This document shows positions 1-7,823 of a stretch of DNA of 64,000 nt, one piece after another. The notes beneath the pieces are model-generated. The model was not told the DNA's origin, searched no databases, and saw nothing but the letters and a program-made list of their open reading frames with translations. The position numbers and the translations under genes are program-made. Source of the DNA: Chthoniobacter flavus (GTDB lineage Bacteria; Verrucomicrobiota; Verrucomicrobiia; Chthoniobacterales; Chthoniobacteraceae); NCBI GenBank assembly GCA_945861435.1, contig CAMAUX010000024.1, positions 1 through 64,000 on the forward strand, in the 5' to 3' direction. Position 1 is the stretch's first letter. Every line of letters begins with the position of its first letter.

Positions 1-130
1 GGCTTGCGGGTGGGGCTTGCGGGTGGGGCTTGCGGGTGGGGCTTGCGGGTGGGGCTTGCGGGTGGGGCTTGCGGGTGGGGCTTGCGGGTGGGGCTTGCGG
101 GTGGGGCTTGCGGGTGGGGCTTGCGGGTGG
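1..130. repeat. 13-bp tandem repeat array, ten copies
   Basis: Ten perfect head-to-tail copies of the 13-base unit ggcttgcgggtgg, starting at the first base of the window, so the array probably extends further left. It lies downstream of the lactonase gene at 209-1039. An open frame crosses it (translating as a repeated VGLAGGACGWGLR-like peptide) but this is a by-product of a repeat whose unit is not a multiple of three. I see no gene here. Confidence 0.95.
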
Positions 131-142
131 GGGCGGCCGCCG

Positions 143-159
143 CGAGTCAGGGTGACTCG
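143..159 (-). terminator. Small perfect hairpin after the lactonase gene
   Basis: CGAGTCA, loop ggg, TGACTCG: a perfect 7-bp stem lying 50 bases downstream of the lactonase stop codon. No T-run follows on the minus strand, so it is not a standard intrinsic terminator; it may only end or protect the transcript. Confidence 0.3.
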
Positions 160-208
160 GGCAGATGCAGTGGCCTGATTGCTGCGCGGGAGCCCGGCCT
201 TGGCGAGC

Positions 209-1039
209 TCAGGAGGTGATGCCGTAGAAGCGGGCGCAGTTGCCTCCGAGAACGGACTCCTGTTGGTCGGCAGGAAGGGCGGAGAGGAAGGTGGCGACGA
301 GTTCTAAGGTCTGTTGGTAAGAGCCAGCAAGGAGGCAAACCGGCCAGTCGGATCCGAACATGAGGCGGTCGGGACCGAAGGCGGCGAGGACGGTTTGGAG
401 GTAGGGCAGGAGGTCGGCGGGTTGCCAGTGTTTGTGGTCGGCCTCGGTGATCATGCCGGAGAGCTTGCAGTGCACGTTGGGCAGTGAGGCGAGTTCGGCG
501 ATGTGGGCGCGCCATGGATCCAGGGAGCCCACGCGAATGTCGGGCTTGGCGATGTGATCGAGGACGAAGCGTTGATCCGGGAGCGCGCGTGCGAGGGTGA
601 TGGCGGCGGGGAGTTGGCGCGCGTAGATGAGCAGGTCGTAGGCGAGGCCGAAGTGGGCGAGCTGGGCGACCCCGTGGATAAAGGGTTCGCGGGCGAGGAA
701 GAGGTCGTCGGGCTCGTCTTGTGCGACATGGCGAACGCCGACAAGTCGTGGGTGGGCGCTGAGTTCCTTGACCACGGTGGCGAGGTCCGGCGCGCGGAGA
801 TCGACCCAGCCGACGACGCCGCGGATGCGCGGGAAGCGGTCTGCGAGGGCGAGAAGCCAGCGGGTTTCCTCAAGGCTCTGGCGGGCTTGGACGGCGATGG
901 AGCCTTGGAGTGCGAGCGGGTGTTGGAGTGCGGCGAGGTCGTCGGGGAGCCAGTCGCGTTGGAGGGGTGAGCCGGCGGGGATCCATGGGTACTGCGCGGG
1001 ATCGTAGGACCAGAAGTGCTGGTGGGCGTCGAGGCGCAT
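209..1039 (-). CDS. Amidohydrolase-2 family sugar lactonase (L-fuconolactonase/L-rhamnonolactonase-like)
   Basis: A 276-residue protein of the amidohydrolase-2 (COG3618) family, whose members hydrolyse aldonolactones such as L-fucono-1,5-lactone to the acid. The N-terminal metal-binding HxH motif is visible (DAHQHFW, H6 and H8), the barrel carries VLDHIAKP in the middle, and the C-terminal MFGSDWPVC holds the conserved aspartate. Length is normal for the family. It lies downstream of a Zn-dehydrogenase and an aldo/keto reductase on the same strand; an aldo/keto reductase making a lactone and this enzyme opening it is the known oxidative L-fucose route, so I infer a role there. The exact sugar is not decided by the sequence; rhamnose or galactose lactones are alternatives. 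Confidence 0.85.
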   Translation of the reverse strand: MRLDAHQHFWSYDPAQYPWIPAGSPLQRDWLPDDLAALQHPLALQGSIAVQARQSLEETRWLLALADRFPRIRGVVGWVDLRAPDLATVVKELSAHPRLVGVRHVAQDEPDDLFLAREPFIHGVAQLAHFGLAYDLLIYARQLPAAITLARALPDQRFVLDHIAKPDIRVGSLDPWRAHIAELASLPNVHCKLSGMITEADHKHWQPADLLPYLQTVLAAFGPDRLMFGSDWPVCLLAGSYQQTLELVATFLSALPADQQESVLGGNCARFYGITS

Positions 1040-1085
1040 AGGCTTGGGAAGTCCGATGGATGTGGGGTCTTGGGGCTCCCCGGTG

Positions 1086-1107
1086 ATTGATCAGGGCAAT
1101 TGATCAG
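1086..1107. promoter_or_regulatory. Direct repeat ATTGATCAG x2 upstream of the lactonase
   Basis: Two copies of ATTGATCAG (1086-1094 and 1099-1107), 13 bases apart, sit 47 bases upstream of the lactonase start codon. Each contains the palindrome TGATCA. They lie in the 177-base gap between two same-strand sugar genes and could be an operator, possibly for the nearby AraC protein. This is a guess from position and repetition only. Confidence 0.3.
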
Positions 1108-1216
1108 TCGCAGTAATGATGAGCGGTGAGGTTGGGATGAGGCGGATGCCTTTTCTCAAGGAGCGCAAAATTGGCGAGCGAGGTGGCTGGTGATTTGGGG
1201 CGGGATGAGGGGTGGG

Positions 1217-2242
1217 CTAGTCGAGGGTGACGACGGCCTTGAGGACGCCGCTCTCGGGTTTGAGCCATGTGGGGAAGGCGTCGACCATTTCGCCAAAGGA
1301 GGCGTGGTGGGTGATCCAGGGGCGGGTGTCGATGCTGCCTGTTTCGATGAGTTGGATGATGCGGGTGAAGTCGCCCGGGAGTGCGTTGCGGCTGGCGAGG
1401 AAGGTCATCTCGCGGCGGTGCATGAGGGGGTGGGTGAAGGAGACCTCCTGCTGGGTGATGCCGACGAAGACGAGGCGGCCGCCGAAGGTGAGGTAGTTGT
1501 AGGCGTGGCTCATGGACTTGTTGCTGCCGGTGGCGTCGATGACGACGTCGGCGAGTTGGCCTTCGGTGATTTCCTCGAGGGCTTTGAGTTCGGAGCCGTC
1601 GCCGTGCGCTTGGATGACGTGGTCGACGCCCATGACCTTTTTGCAGAACTCGAGGCGCTGCGCGTTGACGTCGATCACGATGCTGCGTGCGCCCGAGAGT
1701 TTGACGAACTCGATGGCGGAGAGGCCGATGGGGCCTGCGCCGATGACGAGGACGTGTTCGCCGGGATTGGGTTTGCCCCGGTTGACGGCGTGGCAGCCGA
1801 TGGCGAGGGTTTCCACGAGAGCGAGCTGTTCGTAGCTCAGGGAACCGGAGGCGTGGAGTTTGCGAGCGGGGATGTGGAAGAGAGGGCGCAGGCCGCCGTC
1901 GCAGTGGACGCCGAGGGTTTGGTTGGTTTCGCAGCAGTTGGTGTGGCCGCGTCGGCAGGAGTAGCAGTGCTGGCAGTTGAGATAGGGTTCGATGGAGCAG
2001 CGTTCTCCCGGCGCGACGTTGGTGACGCCTTCTCCGACGGCGAGAACTTCGACGCCCAATTCATGACCCGGGATGCGGGGGTAAGAGTAGAAGGGCATTT
2101 TGCCGAGGAAGCCACCGTAGTCCGTGCCGCAGATGCCGACGCGGTGGACGCGCACGAGGGCGTCGCCGGGTGCGGGTGCGGAGGGTTCCGGGACTTCGAT
2201 GTAGCGGAAGGCCTGTGGTTTCTCGAGTTGGATGGCTTGCAT
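1217..2242 (-). CDS. Zinc-binding medium-chain alcohol/sugar dehydrogenase
   Basis: A 341-residue zinc-dependent medium-chain dehydrogenase, NAD(P)-linked by family. Visible motifs: GICGTD (catalytic zinc cysteine) and PGHE in the N-terminal part, the four-cysteine structural zinc lobe (CQHCYSCRRGHTNCC region), and the Rossmann motif GAGPIG. Family members oxidise a secondary hydroxyl of polyols or sugar acids (threonine, sorbitol, galactonate and fuconate type enzymes). It starts 42 bases after the stop of the aldo/keto reductase on the same strand, so the two are probably co-transcribed. I infer it oxidises a sugar acid in the deoxysugar pathway; substrate is not readable from sequence. Confidence 0.85.
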   Translation of the reverse strand: MQAIQLEKPQAFRYIEVPEPSAPAPGDALVRVHRVGICGTDYGGFLGKMPFYSYPRIPGHELGVEVLAVGEGVTNVAPGERCSIEPYLNCQHCYSCRRGHTNCCETNQTLGVHCDGGLRPLFHIPARKLHASGSLSYEQLALVETLAIGCHAVNRGKPNPGEHVLVIGAGPIGLSAIEFVKLSGARSIVIDVNAQRLEFCKKVMGVDHVIQAHGDGSELKALEEITEGQLADVVIDATGSNKSMSHAYNYLTFGGRLVFVGITQQEVSFTHPLMHRREMTFLASRNALPGDFTRIIQLIETGSIDTRPWITHHASFGEMVDAFPTWLKPESGVLKAVVTLD

Positions 2243-2284
2243 GGTGGGAAGGGGGTGTGGGTGGGGAAAGGAAGGAAGAGTGGG

Positions 2285-3217
2285 CTAGTTGTTTTCGGGG
2301 AGGCCCTCGGTGTGGCCGAGGTTCTTGACCGGAGCGAAGATGGCCTGGACTTCGGCGAGCAGTTCGCGGTCGAGAGGTTCGGCGGCCCACTGGGCCCATT
2401 TGCGAACGTTGGCGGGGTTGGCGCTTCCGGCGATGGTGGTGGCGATGTCGGGGTGTTCGATGGAGAACTGGAGGGCGAGTTTGGCGATGTCGACGCCCTT
2501 TTGTGCGCAGTGCGCGGCGGCGCGACGGGCGGCGTCCTTGACCTCCTCGGCTTCCTTGAGCCAGGGGGGGAGCGGGGCGTTGGTGAGCAGGCGTGCGGAG
2601 AAGGGGCCGGCGTTCATGGCTCCGACGCCGCGTTGCTTGAGCAATGGGAGGAGATCGTCGGCGAAGCGCGTGTTTTGAAGGGTGTACTGGTTGTAGCTGA
2701 GGACGCAGTCGAGGTCCGTCTGGTCGAGGACGAAGCGGAAGAGCTTCATGGGGTAGCCGGAGATGCCGATGAAACGGACCTTCCCGGCCTGCTGGATTTT
2801 GCGCAGAGCGGGGAGGGTTTCATCGACGATCTGCTGCATGGGGACGAACTCGATGTCGTGGCAGAGGATGATGTCGAGGTGGTCTGTGCCGAGGCGGTGG
2901 AGGGAGACGTCGATGCTTTCCGCGACGCGGCGCGCGGAGAAGTCGAAGTGTTGGAGGTCGTAGCGGCCGAGCTTGGAGCAGAGCGTGTAGCTTTCGCGCG
3001 GGACGCCGCGCAGGGCCATGCCGAGAAGCACCTCGCTCATGCCGCGGCCGTAGAAGGGGGAGGTGTCGATGAAGTTGAGGCCGCAGTCCAGGGCGGTGTG
3101 GACGCTGGCGAGAGCGTCGTCGAGGTTGACTGCGCGGAACTCCTGTCCGAGGGAGGAAGCGCCGAAACTGAGGATGGGGAGGGGAAGGCCGGTGCGGCCG
3201 AGGAGGCGGGTTTGCAT
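2285..3217 (-). CDS. Aldo/keto reductase (L-fucose/L-galactose dehydrogenase-like)
   Basis: A 310-residue aldo/keto reductase TIM barrel. The catalytic tetrad can be followed: D in NFIDTSPFYG with the tyrosine of FYG, K in LCSKLG, and H in ILCHD. The GLPLPILSFGASSLG start and the C-terminal TTIAGSANP phosphate-binding stretch are those of the L-galactose/L-fucose dehydrogenase branch, which oxidises the sugar to its lactone with NAD(P). First gene of the minus-strand set, divergent from the AraC regulator at 3356. With the lactonase downstream it gives the first two steps of an oxidative L-fucose or L-galactose pathway (inference). A fuconate dehydratase and aldolase are not in the window. 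Confidence 0.85.
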   Translation of the reverse strand: MQTRLLGRTGLPLPILSFGASSLGQEFRAVNLDDALASVHTALDCGLNFIDTSPFYGRGMSEVLLGMALRGVPRESYTLCSKLGRYDLQHFDFSARRVAESIDVSLHRLGTDHLDIILCHDIEFVPMQQIVDETLPALRKIQQAGKVRFIGISGYPMKLFRFVLDQTDLDCVLSYNQYTLQNTRFADDLLPLLKQRGVGAMNAGPFSARLLTNAPLPPWLKEAEEVKDAARRAAAHCAQKGVDIAKLALQFSIEHPDIATTIAGSANPANVRKWAQWAAEPLDRELLAEVQAIFAPVKNLGHTEGLPENN

Positions 3218-3355
3218 GGCGAGGTGGATGCTGGTTCTTGCGCTGGGCTTTGCGGCCGGTGGGTGACGGGATGGGCCGCTGTTTCAAGATTGATGGGTTT
3301 GGAGGGGGTTGGGAATTCCTTGGAATTGCCCGCTGCATGTCGATTATTTACCTGC
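3218..3355. promoter_or_regulatory. Divergent intergenic region between aldo/keto reductase and AraC gene
   Basis: This 138-base gap must hold the promoters for both the catabolic genes and their putative regulator. It contains a direct repeat CTGCATG (3333-3339 and 3352-3358, 19-base period, the second copy covering the start codon of the AraC gene) and a GGAATT direct repeat (3312-3317 and 3322-3327). No clear -35/-10 pair was recognised. Direct repeats about two helical turns apart are the usual form of AraC-family sites, so the CTGCATG pair is a candidate. Confidence 0.4.
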
Positions 3356-4264
3356 ATGAAGTCCCCGGGATCGAATGTGGCCGCGTCTGCCAGTGCGCAC
3401 GCTGAAGCGCAGGAGCCTGCATTTGTCTCAAGACAGGTGGCGGAGGCGCGCCGCTACTATCTGGATCTCAAGCCCGGGAAATCTGCCCGGCCGGTTTTGG
3501 TGTGCGGTGGATGTGAGCGGTTGGCGGCGGATTATGTGGTGAGCCGGAAGACGTTTCCGTTCTTCGCGGTGGAGTTTGTGGCGGAGGGTGCGGGCACGCT
3601 GACGTTGATGGGGCGCGAGTACCGTTTGCAGCCCGGGGTGGCGTTTGCGTACGGGCCGGGGGTGCCGCATGTGATTCGCAACGATGCGCGCAGGCCGATG
3701 CGGAAGTATTACGTGGATCTTTCAGGGAAGGGGGTACCGGAGGTGCTGGGGGTGCTCGGGAGTTGGGTGCCGGTGCAGGTGTCCCGTCCGCAGGAGGTGG
3801 TGGAGGTTTTTGAAATGCTGCAGCGGGAGGCGGCTGGAGTCGGGCCCGCGGTGCAGGCGCTGGGGGATGCGTTGGTGCCGGTGCTGCTGCTCAAGATCCA
3901 GCAGCGTGCGCTGGCGTATGGGAGTGCGGAGCCGCGCTCCCAGGCGGCTTACGAGCGTGCGCGCCGGCATTTGGAGAAACACTACCTGCAGTTGCGCACG
4001 GTGGAGGAGGCGGCACGCGCGTGCCATATGACGCCGGTGTATTTGTCGCGTCTCTTTGCGCGCTATGCACACACGGGTGCCTACCAGTTTCTGATCCGCT
4101 TGAAGATGAACCGGGCTGCGGAGCTTTTGCTGGAGGGGGGGATGTTGGTGAAGCAGGTGGCGGCGGAGCTGCGTTTTGCGGACGCATTCCACTTTTCGCG
4201 TGTGTTCAAGCGGGTGTACGGCGTGCCGCCGGAGCAGTTCATCCGGCAGGCGCGGGTGGGTTGA
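3356..4264 (+). CDS. AraC family transcriptional regulator
   Basis: A 302-residue AraC-type regulator: N-terminal cupin-like sensor (around residues 45-130, with the QPGVAFAYGPGVPHVIRND signature) and a C-terminal double helix-turn-helix ending in ADAFHFSRVFKRVYGVPPEQF, the standard AraC C-terminal pattern. The open frame extends far upstream, but everything before 3356 is antisense to the two dehydrogenase genes; ATG at 3356 (MKSPGSN) is the first start clear of them. It is divergent from the aldo/keto reductase and is presumably its regulator, responding to the sugar. Confidence 0.85.
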   Translation: MKSPGSNVAASASAHAEAQEPAFVSRQVAEARRYYLDLKPGKSARPVLVCGGCERLAADYVVSRKTFPFFAVEFVAEGAGTLTLMGREYRLQPGVAFAYGPGVPHVIRNDARRPMRKYYVDLSGKGVPEVLGVLGSWVPVQVSRPQEVVEVFEMLQREAAGVGPAVQALGDALVPVLLLKIQQRALAYGSAEPRSQAAYERARRHLEKHYLQLRTVEEAARACHMTPVYLSRLFARYAHTGAYQFLIRLKMNRAAELLLEGGMLVKQVAAELRFADAFHFSRVFKRVYGVPPEQFIRQARVG

Positions 4265-4362
4265 CGGCGGTGTGAGCTGCGGCCGGAGCGGTTGCGTTGG
4301 CAGGATGGCTTTGATTCAGCGAACTGCGGGCAACGGGGTGGCTGCAGGAGTGGCTTTGGAGC

Positions 4363-5184
4363 TCAGGCTTGGCGGCCAAAGACGCGGTGCAGGTAGGCGA
4401 GGCTTTGGGTGGCGATGGCCTCCGCGCCCTCCTCGAACTTGAAGACCTCGACGGAAACGGTGCCATCGTAGCGGGCATCGCGAAGGGCTTGGGCGATGGG
4501 GTGGAAGTCGACATCGCCGAAGCCCGGTCCCTTGAGGTTGACGTCGTTGGCGTGGAAGTATTCGAAGCAGCCGGCGCTCTCGCGGATGATGTCCGGGGCG
4601 GGCTTGGCTTCGGAGCTCATGGCTTTCACGTCGAGGATGATCGACATGGCGGGACTGGCGAATTGTTTGGCGAAGCGGATGCCCTCGGCGGCGGTGTTGA
4701 CGAAGTTGGTTTCCGAAGGGGCGAGGGGTTCGAAGCAGATGACGACGCCGCGTTGTTCGGCGCGGTGGACGGCGTTGCGGAAGCAGTCGGTGGACCAGTT
4801 CCAGCCCTGCTCGGGGCTGACGTCTGGTGTGAGGCTGCGCTGCTTGGGCGAGCCGACGATGATGCGGGTTCCACCGAGATCCGCGCAGCAATCGACGAGG
4901 TCCACGAAGTAGGCGGCGGTCTTCTGGCGCACGGCCGCGTCGGGATGGGTGAGGTGCATGCCCTCGGCTTGTACGAGGACCCAGTGCAGGCCGGAGATGC
5001 CGATGCGAGCACGTGCTGCGGCCTCGCGGATGCTTGCGCGCTGGGAGGCGGAGATCTCTGTGACGTAGGGGGCGATGGTGAATGGCGCGATCTCGACCTG
5101 GTCATAGCCGACCTCGGCGGCGTAGTGGAAGGTGTCTTCGATGCTCCAGTCTTTGAAGATTTCGTTACAGATGCCGAATTTCAT
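4363..5184 (-). CDS. Sugar phosphate isomerase/epimerase (xylose isomerase-like TIM barrel)
   Basis: A 273-residue member of the xylose isomerase-like TIM-barrel family (COG1082). It begins MKFGICNEIFKDW, has metal-ligand candidates in CFEPLAPSETNFVN, ILDVKAMSSE, FEYFHANDVN and VSVEVFKFEEG (Glu, Asp, His, Glu in the usual order), and ends with the barrel's last strand and helix. Members isomerise or epimerise sugars, keto-sugars or inositol derivatives. It converges on the AraC gene, and its own promoter lies next to the tRNA. Participation in the deoxysugar pathway is likely from context only. Confidence 0.8.
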   Translation of the reverse strand: MKFGICNEIFKDWSIEDTFHYAAEVGYDQVEIAPFTIAPYVTEISASQRASIREAAARARIGISGLHWVLVQAEGMHLTHPDAAVRQKTAAYFVDLVDCCADLGGTRIIVGSPKQRSLTPDVSPEQGWNWSTDCFRNAVHRAEQRGVVICFEPLAPSETNFVNTAAEGIRFAKQFASPAMSIILDVKAMSSEAKPAPDIIRESAGCFEYFHANDVNLKGPGFGDVDFHPIAQALRDARYDGTVSVEVFKFEEGAEAIATQSLAYLHRVFGRQA

Positions 5185-5329
5185 GGGGGGGGGTGAGGTT
5201 GCGGTGCGGTGGCTTGTGGGGGCAATGGGAATTGCGGTGGGTTGAGGGAGGAGTGAGGGGGGCGAGATCAGTTCATTGGATGAAACGCTTGCCGCTTCCG
5301 AGGCGGGCGCGGATGATGGGGATTTCCGA

Positions 5330-5402
5330 GGGGCTGTAGCTCAATGGTCAGAGCAGGCGACTCATAATCGCTTGGTTGCGGGTTCAAGTCCCGCCGGCCC
5401 CA
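5330..5402 (+). tRNA. tRNA-Ile2 (anticodon CAT, decoded as lysidine)
   Basis: A 73-base cloverleaf: acceptor GGGGCTG/CGGCCCC (with one T-G pair), D arm GCTC/GAGC, anticodon stem GGCGA/TCGCT with loop CTCATAA, T arm GCGGG/CCCGC, discriminator A; CCA is not encoded. The CAT anticodon alone would allow Met, but the anticodon arm and neighbouring bases (AGGCGACTCATAATCGCTT) match the E. coli tRNA-Ile2 arm, not elongator Met. The cytidine at position 34 should be converted to lysidine by TilS so that the tRNA reads AUA. Confidence 0.92.
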
Positions 5403-5500
5403 TTGACTCGCACTTTGTGAAGGAGCGAAGAGGCGGAGGCGGGAAGGATGACAGGGGTGGACGGGTTCAGCGTTTCGGGGGCGTCGCAGGGTGCGTGAGT

Positions 5501-6433
5501 TTAGAGGGTGATGGAGGGTTGAGGGAGCGGAGCACCGGTGGCGACGAGAGTGCGGTAGGTGCGCGGGGGGACGCCGTAGGCCTTGCGGAAGGCGCGTGAG
5601 AAAGCGAAGAGGGAATCGAATCCGCAGGCCTCGCCGACTTCCGACACGTTGAGGTCGGGACCTTGGAGGAGCTGTGCAGCCTGTGAGAGGCGGGATTCGC
5701 GGATGTAACGTCCGAGGCTGACGCCGAGGCGGTCGCGGAAGACGGCGCGCAGGTGGCTGACGGAGTAGCCGAGTTCATCGGCGAGATGCTGGATGGTGAC
5801 GGCTTTGCGGAGGTGAGCGCGCACGTAGGTGTTGATGCCCTCGAGGATCACGTCGCGCACGTCGTCGCTGGAGTGGATGTCGCGGCGCGCCTTGGGAATG
5901 AGCGGGGCGTTGGAGAGTTCGCGCAAAAGGCAGGCGAGTTCGTAGGAGAGTTCAAGCCCGCCGCGGTGGGGTTCCGATCCGTGGACGTAAGCTTCGAGGG
6001 CGCGTTCGAGATGGCCGAGTGCCCGTGGGGTGAGGATGCGCGGACTGTTGCGCAGGGATTCGATGGGTTCGCTATGAGCGAGTTCGAAGGTGATGAAGAG
6101 CCACTCCATCTTTCCCCGGGCCACGTCCATGAAGTGATGGAATTGGTTGGGGAAGATGAGCGCGCATTCGCCGGGATGGAGTTCGTGGGTGGCGTGGTCG
6201 ATGCGGCCCGGGCCGGCTTTTTCCAATACGGTGACGAGTTCGAAGCGGTGGTGGTAGTTGTTGCTCACGCATTCCGGGCGCAGCGCTGCGGTGTCCGTGC
6301 GTTTGAAGCAGAGGATGTTGTCCGGGGTGAAACCCTGCTGCACGAGGACTCCGCTGAAGAGGCTCTTGGGCGGCGCCAGTCTCCGGAGGGAACGTTTGAT
6401 TGCGGAAGCGGGAGGTGCGGACGGTGTGGTCAC
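5501..6433 (-). CDS. AraC family transcriptional regulator
   Basis: A 310-residue AraC regulator. The N-terminal half is a cupin-type sensor (HHRFELVTVLEKAGPG, then HPGECALIFPNQFHHF), the C-terminal 100 residues are the two helix-turn-helix units (VTIQHLADELGYSVSHLRAVF and FDSLFAFSRAFRKAYGVPPRTYR). It is divergently oriented to the N-acetylhexosamine operon that begins near 6675, so it is the obvious candidate regulator of that operon. No relation to the other AraC protein in this window beyond the shared C-terminal domain is evident. Confidence 0.88.
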   Translation of the reverse strand: MTTPSAPPASAIKRSLRRLAPPKSLFSGVLVQQGFTPDNILCFKRTDTAALRPECVSNNYHHRFELVTVLEKAGPGRIDHATHELHPGECALIFPNQFHHFMDVARGKMEWLFITFELAHSEPIESLRNSPRILTPRALGHLERALEAYVHGSEPHRGGLELSYELACLLRELSNAPLIPKARRDIHSSDDVRDVILEGINTYVRAHLRKAVTIQHLADELGYSVSHLRAVFRDRLGVSLGRYIRESRLSQAAQLLQGPDLNVSEVGEACGFDSLFAFSRAFRKAYGVPPRTYRTLVATGAPLPQPSITL

Positions 6434-6569
6434 GGGATGAGTGCGGTCTTTGTCGGGTCGGGGATGAAAACGTGTGGGGGTGGCTGGGGCGAGTCAATTG
6501 AGCGCAGTGGAGGTTGGGGAGAGGGGTTTTTGCGGGTGAGAAAGGGTGTCATCGAAACTGTTAAATGGT

Positions 6570-6599
6570 TTGACAAGGTGATCCTAAGCGCCGTTGCAT
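6570..6599 (+). promoter_or_regulatory. Possible promoter of the N-acetylhexosamine operon
   Basis: A perfect -35 box TTGACA (6570-6575) lies between the divergent AraC gene and the kinase gene. Eighteen bases downstream is TTGCAT (6594-6599), a poor -10 (3 of 6). An activator-dependent promoter with a weak -10 would suit AraC control, but the match is weak. Confidence 0.3.
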
Positions 6600-6674
6600 G
6601 AAATCGATGCCCTCCGTCATCGACTTCCAGCTTCAACACCCTTTGCGGGCGTATTGCGCCAGCTCTCTAGAGCG

Positions 6675-7823
6675 ATGAGTGGAGAGCGCCGGTTGGACGT
6701 CCGCCGCGTGGCTATGGAGTTTGCGAAGGAGGGCAAATTGCTTGGGGTGGAGCCGTATGGCAACGGGCACATCAATGATACTTTTTTGGCCCGGTACAGG
6801 GATGCGTCCGGAGAGCGGCGTCTCATTTGCCAGCGCATCAATCATGAGGTGTTCCGCAATCCTGCGGCGGTGATGGAGAACATCGTGCGTGTGACGGCGC
6901 ATCAGCACCGCAGGCTGGCGGAGGAGGGTTGTGCGGATGCGGAGCGCCGGGCGTTGCGCACGGTTGCGACGAGCGGAGGGGCGCCATTTTACTTGGACGC
7001 GGAGGGGAACACCTGGCGCAGCTATTTGTTTATTGAGGGGGCATCGAGTCTTGAGGCGGTGGAGACCCCCGGGCAGGCGCGTGAGGCGGCGCGTGCGTTC
7101 GGGCGTTTTCAGGGGCAGTTGGCAGACCTGCCCGGCGAGCGGCTGCACGAGACGATCCCGGGGTTTCATCACACGCCCTCGCGGTTGCGGGCGCTCCAGG
7201 ATGCGGTGGAGCGGGACCCGTTCAACCGTGCGTGTGGCGTGGCGGCGGAGGTGGAGTTTGTGCTTGGGCGTGAGGCGCAGGTGAGGCGTCTGGTGGAGGC
7301 GCAGGAGGCGGGGTTGCTGCCGGAGCGGATCACGCACAACGACACGAAGCTGAACAACGTCCTCATCGATGCGCGGACGCAGGAGGGGATCTGTGTGATC
7401 GACCTCGACACGGTGATGCCGGGCCTTGCGCTGTATGACTTCGGGGACCTTGTGCGTTCGAGCACCAGTCCGACAGCCGAGGATGAGCGCGACTTGAGCA
7501 AGGTGGGCATGCGGATGCCGATGTTTGCTGCGCTCGTGGATGGTTATCTCGGGGCCGCATCCGGGTTTCTTTTGGCGGCGGAGAAAGCGGAGCTCGCGTT
7601 CTGCGGGCGGCTGATCACCCTTGAAATCGGGATGCGCTTTCTGACGGATCATCTGGAGGGGGACCGGTATTTTCGCATTCACCGGGCGGATCAGAATCTG
7701 GACCGCAGCCGTGCGCAGTTCCGTCTTGTGCGCTCGATGGAGGAGCAGGAGGAGGCGATGGAGCGGATGGTGGAAGAGTGGACGCCGTCTTCGTCGGCTG
7801 CCCTTGCGGAGAGTTGTGCATGA
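6675..7823 (+). CDS. N-acetylhexosamine 1-kinase-like phosphotransferase (APH fold)
   Basis: A 382-residue aminoglycoside-phosphotransferase-fold kinase of the NahK type. The catalytic loop is plain (THNDTKLNN, Brenner-type HxDxxxxN) followed by the metal-binding VIDLDTVMPG and LYDFGD, and the N-terminal nucleotide loop reads YGNGHINDTF. NahK enzymes phosphorylate GlcNAc/GalNAc at C1. The open frame begins at a TTG at 6594; I chose ATG 6675, while ATG 6714 would give 369 residues, closer to the family norm of about 360. Its stop overlaps the next start by an ATGA, so the genes are translationally coupled. First gene of a four-gene N-acetylhexosamine operon. Confidence 0.82.
   Translation: MSGERRLDVRRVAMEFAKEGKLLGVEPYGNGHINDTFLARYRDASGERRLICQRINHEVFRNPAAVMENIVRVTAHQHRRLAEEGCADAERRALRTVATSGGAPFYLDAEGNTWRSYLFIEGASSLEAVETPGQAREAARAFGRFQGQLADLPGERLHETIPGFHHTPSRLRALQDAVERDPFNRACGVAAEVEFVLGREAQVRRLVEAQEAGLLPERITHNDTKLNNVLIDARTQEGICVIDLDTVMPGLALYDFGDLVRSSTSPTAEDERDLSKVGMRMPMFAALVDGYLGAASGFLLAAEKAELAFCGRLITLEIGMRFLTDHLEGDRYFRIHRADQNLDRSRAQFRLVRSMEEQEEAMERMVEEWTPSSSAALAESCA

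Noticed and set aside
1190-3355. Long plus-strand open frame upstream of the AraC gene
   Set aside because: It is antisense to the two dehydrogenase genes, whose motifs are complete; only the part from 3356 matches an AraC protein.
5330-5402. tRNA-Met (elongator) reading of the CAT tRNA
   Set aside because: The anticodon arm matches tRNA-Ile2 of E. coli, including the flanking AGGCGACT and AATCGCTT, not elongator Met.
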